DNA from: Rhizobacter sp.
Lineage (GTDB): Bacteria > Pseudomonadota > Gammaproteobacteria > Burkholderiales > Burkholderiaceae_C
Length of the DNA: 7,449 bases
Assembly (NCBI GenBank): GCA_014380155.1
Contig: JACMKJ010000613.1
Span: 1-7,449, forward strand
Direction of reading: 5' to 3'
The notes beneath the pieces were generated by a model, which did not search any database, was not told where the DNA came from, and worked only from the letters and a program-made list of their open reading frames with translations. A program made the position numbers and the translations under genes. This document shows positions 5,776-7,449 of the stretch, one piece after another. How positions within the stretch are numbered: the first letter of the stretch is position 1; each line of letters starts with the position of its first letter.

Positions 5776-6933
5776 ATGGACTTCAGCTTCAGCGAAGAGC
5801 AGCAACAACTGCAAGACGCCATCTCCCGCTTCGTGCAGGGCGACTACAGCTTCGAGCGCCGCAAAGGCATCATCGCCAGCCCCGAAGGCTGGAGCCAGGA
5901 GGCCTGGCAAGGCCTGGCCGACTTGGGCGTGCTCGCGATGAACGTGCCCGAGGCGCACGGCGGCCTGGGCTACGGCCCGATCGAAACCCTGCTGGCCATG
6001 CAATCGGTCGGCCCCGCCCTTTTGTGCGAGCCGCTGCTGGAAAGCGCCGTCATCGCCACCGTCCTGGTGCGTGACTTCGGCAGCGCCGAGCAGCAGGCCG
6101 AGCTGTTGCCGGTGATGGCGTCTGGCGAAGCCATCGTGGTGCTGGCCCACCTGGAAGCCGCTGCGCGTGGCGAGGCCGACTGGGTGGAAACAAGGGCGAC
6201 GAAAAGCGGTGACGACTTCCTGTTGCAAGGCCACAAGGCCGTGGTCGCACATGCCGGCAGCGCCAACGAACTGCTGATCTCGGCCCGCACCGATGGCGCC
6301 CCCGGCGATGCCCAAGGCGTGAGCGTGTTCCGCGTGGCGCGCGACACCCCGGGCTTGCAGGTCAAAGGCTACCCCACGCTCGACGGCCGCCGTGCCGCCG
6401 AGGTGACGCTGCGTGACGTGCGCGTGCCCGCCAGCGCCCGCCTGGGTGCGGCAGGGGCAGCGCTGCCCGCCATCGAGCGTGCGCTCGACATCGGCCTGGC
6501 CGCGCTCTGTGCCGAAGCGCTGGGCGTGATGGAAGCCACCGTCAACGCCACCATCGAGTACCTGAAGACCCGCCAGCAGTTCGGCCAGCCCATCGGCCGC
6601 TTCCAGGCCTTGCAGCACCGCACCGCCGACATGCTGATGCACCTGGAGCAGTCGCGCTCGATGGCCTACCTGGCGGCCATGAACTGCAACCTGGCCGACG
6701 ACACACAGCGACGCAAGACCCTTTCGGCCGCCAAGGTGGTGATCGGAAACGCCTGCCGTTTCATCAGCCAGCAGTCGATGCAGTTGCACGGCGGCATGGG
6801 CATGACCGATGAACTCACGCTCAGCCATTGGTTCAAACGCCTGATGGCGATCGAGCTGAGTTTTGGCGACACTGACTCCCACCTGCAGCGCTTTGCCCAT
6901 CTCAGCCAGCGCGACGCCCTGCAAGCTGCCTGA
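5776..6933 (+). CDS. pimD: Acyl-CoA dehydrogenase, pimeloyl-CoA dehydrogenase small-subunit type
   Basis: A 385-residue acyl-CoA dehydrogenase-fold protein, full length, starting MDFSFSEEQQQLQDAISRFV. The helical N-terminal domain includes NVPEAHGGLGYGPIETLLAM (56-75), a beta domain covers about 120-220, and the C-terminal domain carries RQQFGQPIGRFQALQHR (266-282) and QLHGGMGMTDELTLSHWFKRL (336-356). The usual catalytic Glu is absent at both family positions. The helix-G site (isovaleryl-type Glu254) aligns with G240 in LDIGLAAL, and the MCAD-type Glu376 site with G364 in FGDTDSHLQR. The subunit therefore probably completes the FAD or substrate site of its partner rather than catalysing alone, as in alpha2beta2 acyl-CoA dehydrogenases. 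It resembles PimD and follows the large-subunit gene by 22 bases. The family and pairing are secure; the substrate is inferred. Confidence 0.9.
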   Translation: MDFSFSEEQQQLQDAISRFVQGDYSFERRKGIIASPEGWSQEAWQGLADLGVLAMNVPEAHGGLGYGPIETLLAMQSVGPALLCEPLLESAVIATVLVRDFGSAEQQAELLPVMASGEAIVVLAHLEAAARGEADWVETRATKSGDDFLLQGHKAVVAHAGSANELLISARTDGAPGDAQGVSVFRVARDTPGLQVKGYPTLDGRRAAEVTLRDVRVPASARLGAAGAALPAIERALDIGLAALCAEALGVMEATVNATIEYLKTRQQFGQPIGRFQALQHRTADMLMHLEQSRSMAYLAAMNCNLADDTQRRKTLSAAKVVIGNACRFISQQSMQLHGGMGMTDELTLSHWFKRLMAIELSFGDTDSHLQRFAHLSQRDALQAA

Positions 6934-6949
6934 CCCCCCCTCTCCCCTC

Positions 6950-6954
6950 AAGGA
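6950..6954 (+). promoter_or_regulatory. Ribosome binding site of gcdH
   Basis: AAGGA ends 6 bases before the ATG at 6961 and supports that start. The 27-base gap is otherwise a C-rich pyrimidine tract right after the pimD-like stop, with no hairpin that would suggest a terminator. Confidence 0.65.
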
Positions 6955-6960
6955 ACCACC

Positions 6961-7449
6961 ATGTCTTCCAACAAAGCCGCCTTCCAGTGGGACGACCCGC
7001 TACTGCTCGACCAGCAACTCACCAGCGACGAGCGTGCCATCCGCGACGCGGCCAACGCTTACGCACAAGGCAGGCTCGCACCACGTGTGCTCGAAGCCTT
7101 TCGCCATGAAAAAACCGACCCGGCGATCTTTCGCGAAATGGGCGAGCTGGGCTTGCTCGGCCCCACCATCCCCGAGCAGTACGGCGGCTCGGGCCTCAAC
7201 TACGTCTGCTACGGCCTGATCGCGCGTGAGGTCGAGCGTGTGGACTCGGGCTACCGCTCGATGATGAGCGTGCAGTCGTCGCTGGTCATGGTGCCGATCA
7301 ACGAGTTCGGCAACGAAGCGACCAAGCAGAAGTATTTGCCCAAGCTCGCCACCGGCCAATTTATCGGCTGTTTCGGCCTGACCGAGCCCGACCACGGCTC
7401 CGACCCCGGCAGCATGGTCACGCGGGCGAAGAAGGTGGCCGGCGGCTAC
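6961..7449 (+). CDS. gcdH: Glutaryl-CoA dehydrogenase, N-terminal part (cut by the right edge)
   Basis: The first 163 codons of an acyl-CoA dehydrogenase that oxidatively decarboxylates glutaryl-CoA to crotonyl-CoA and CO2, passing electrons to ETF; the full enzyme is about 390-400 residues. The start MSSNKAAFQWDDPLLLDQQL is typical. Family-specific motifs follow: MGELGLLGPTIPEQYGG (60-76), the block ERVDSGYRSMMSVQSSLVM (92-110), and the FAD signature CFGLTEPDHGSDPGSM (137-152). E92, R99 and S100 match by spacing the human mature Glu87/Arg94/Ser95 that hold the glutaryl carboxylate, which separates it from other short-chain dehydrogenases. It is third in the plus-strand operon, where it would consume the glutaryl-CoA made when pimeloyl-CoA loses one acetyl unit. 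The frame is open to the last base, and the catalytic Glu lies beyond the window. Confidence 0.95.
   Translation, partial: MSSNKAAFQWDDPLLLDQQLTSDERAIRDAANAYAQGRLAPRVLEAFRHEKTDPAIFREMGELGLLGPTIPEQYGGSGLNYVCYGLIAREVERVDSGYRSMMSVQSSLVMVPINEFGNEATKQKYLPKLATGQFIGCFGLTEPDHGSDPGSMVTRAKKVAGGY

Noticed and set aside
6934..6960. C-rich pyrimidine tract between the pimD-like gene and gcdH as a terminator or Rho site
   Set aside because: It is only about 17 bases, has no hairpin, and leads directly into a good ribosome binding site. It is more likely a plain intra-operon spacer.

Overview
The window is GC-rich, densely packed bacterial DNA. Codon use is strongly GC-ending, and the gene families are typical of Betaproteobacteria: a Bug/TctC receptor, a GntR/malonyl-CoA decarboxylase pair, and an acyl-CoA dehydrogenase pair of the pimeloyl-CoA dehydrogenase type. 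This suggests a Burkholderiales chromosome (Rubrivivax/Methylibium/Rhizobacter-like). That placement is inference from gene content. No RNA gene, insertion sequence, CRISPR array or integrase is visible, and no gene is frameshifted.

Left module (about 1-2796, minus strand): a malonate-utilisation operon read right to left. It holds a GntR/FCD regulator (matR-like), malonyl-CoA decarboxylase overlapping it by 8 bases, and a periplasmic tripartite-tricarboxylate-type receptor that runs off the left edge. A malonyl-CoA synthetase would be expected further left but is not in view.

Middle (2797-3424): an intergenic region with two neat palindromes beside the regulator start, followed by an orphan single-domain response regulator on the plus strand. 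It converges, 17 bases apart, on an IclR-family regulator (3442-4272, minus strand).

Right module (4273-7449): a 272-base divergent control region with two candidate sigma70 promoters and a strong 8+8 palindrome over one -10 box. It is followed by a plus-strand operon: the large and small subunits of a pimeloyl-CoA-dehydrogenase-like enzyme, then the first 163 codons of glutaryl-CoA dehydrogenase, cut by the right edge. One round of beta-oxidation of pimeloyl-CoA gives glutaryl-CoA, so the gene order fits catabolism of odd-chain dicarboxylates, probably controlled by the divergent IclR protein.

Nothing here is an obviously new system. The points most worth a second look are the missing catalytic glutamate in the small dehydrogenase subunit, the IclR-type operator architecture, the possibly leaderless matR-like gene, and the orphan response regulator between the two dicarboxylate modules.
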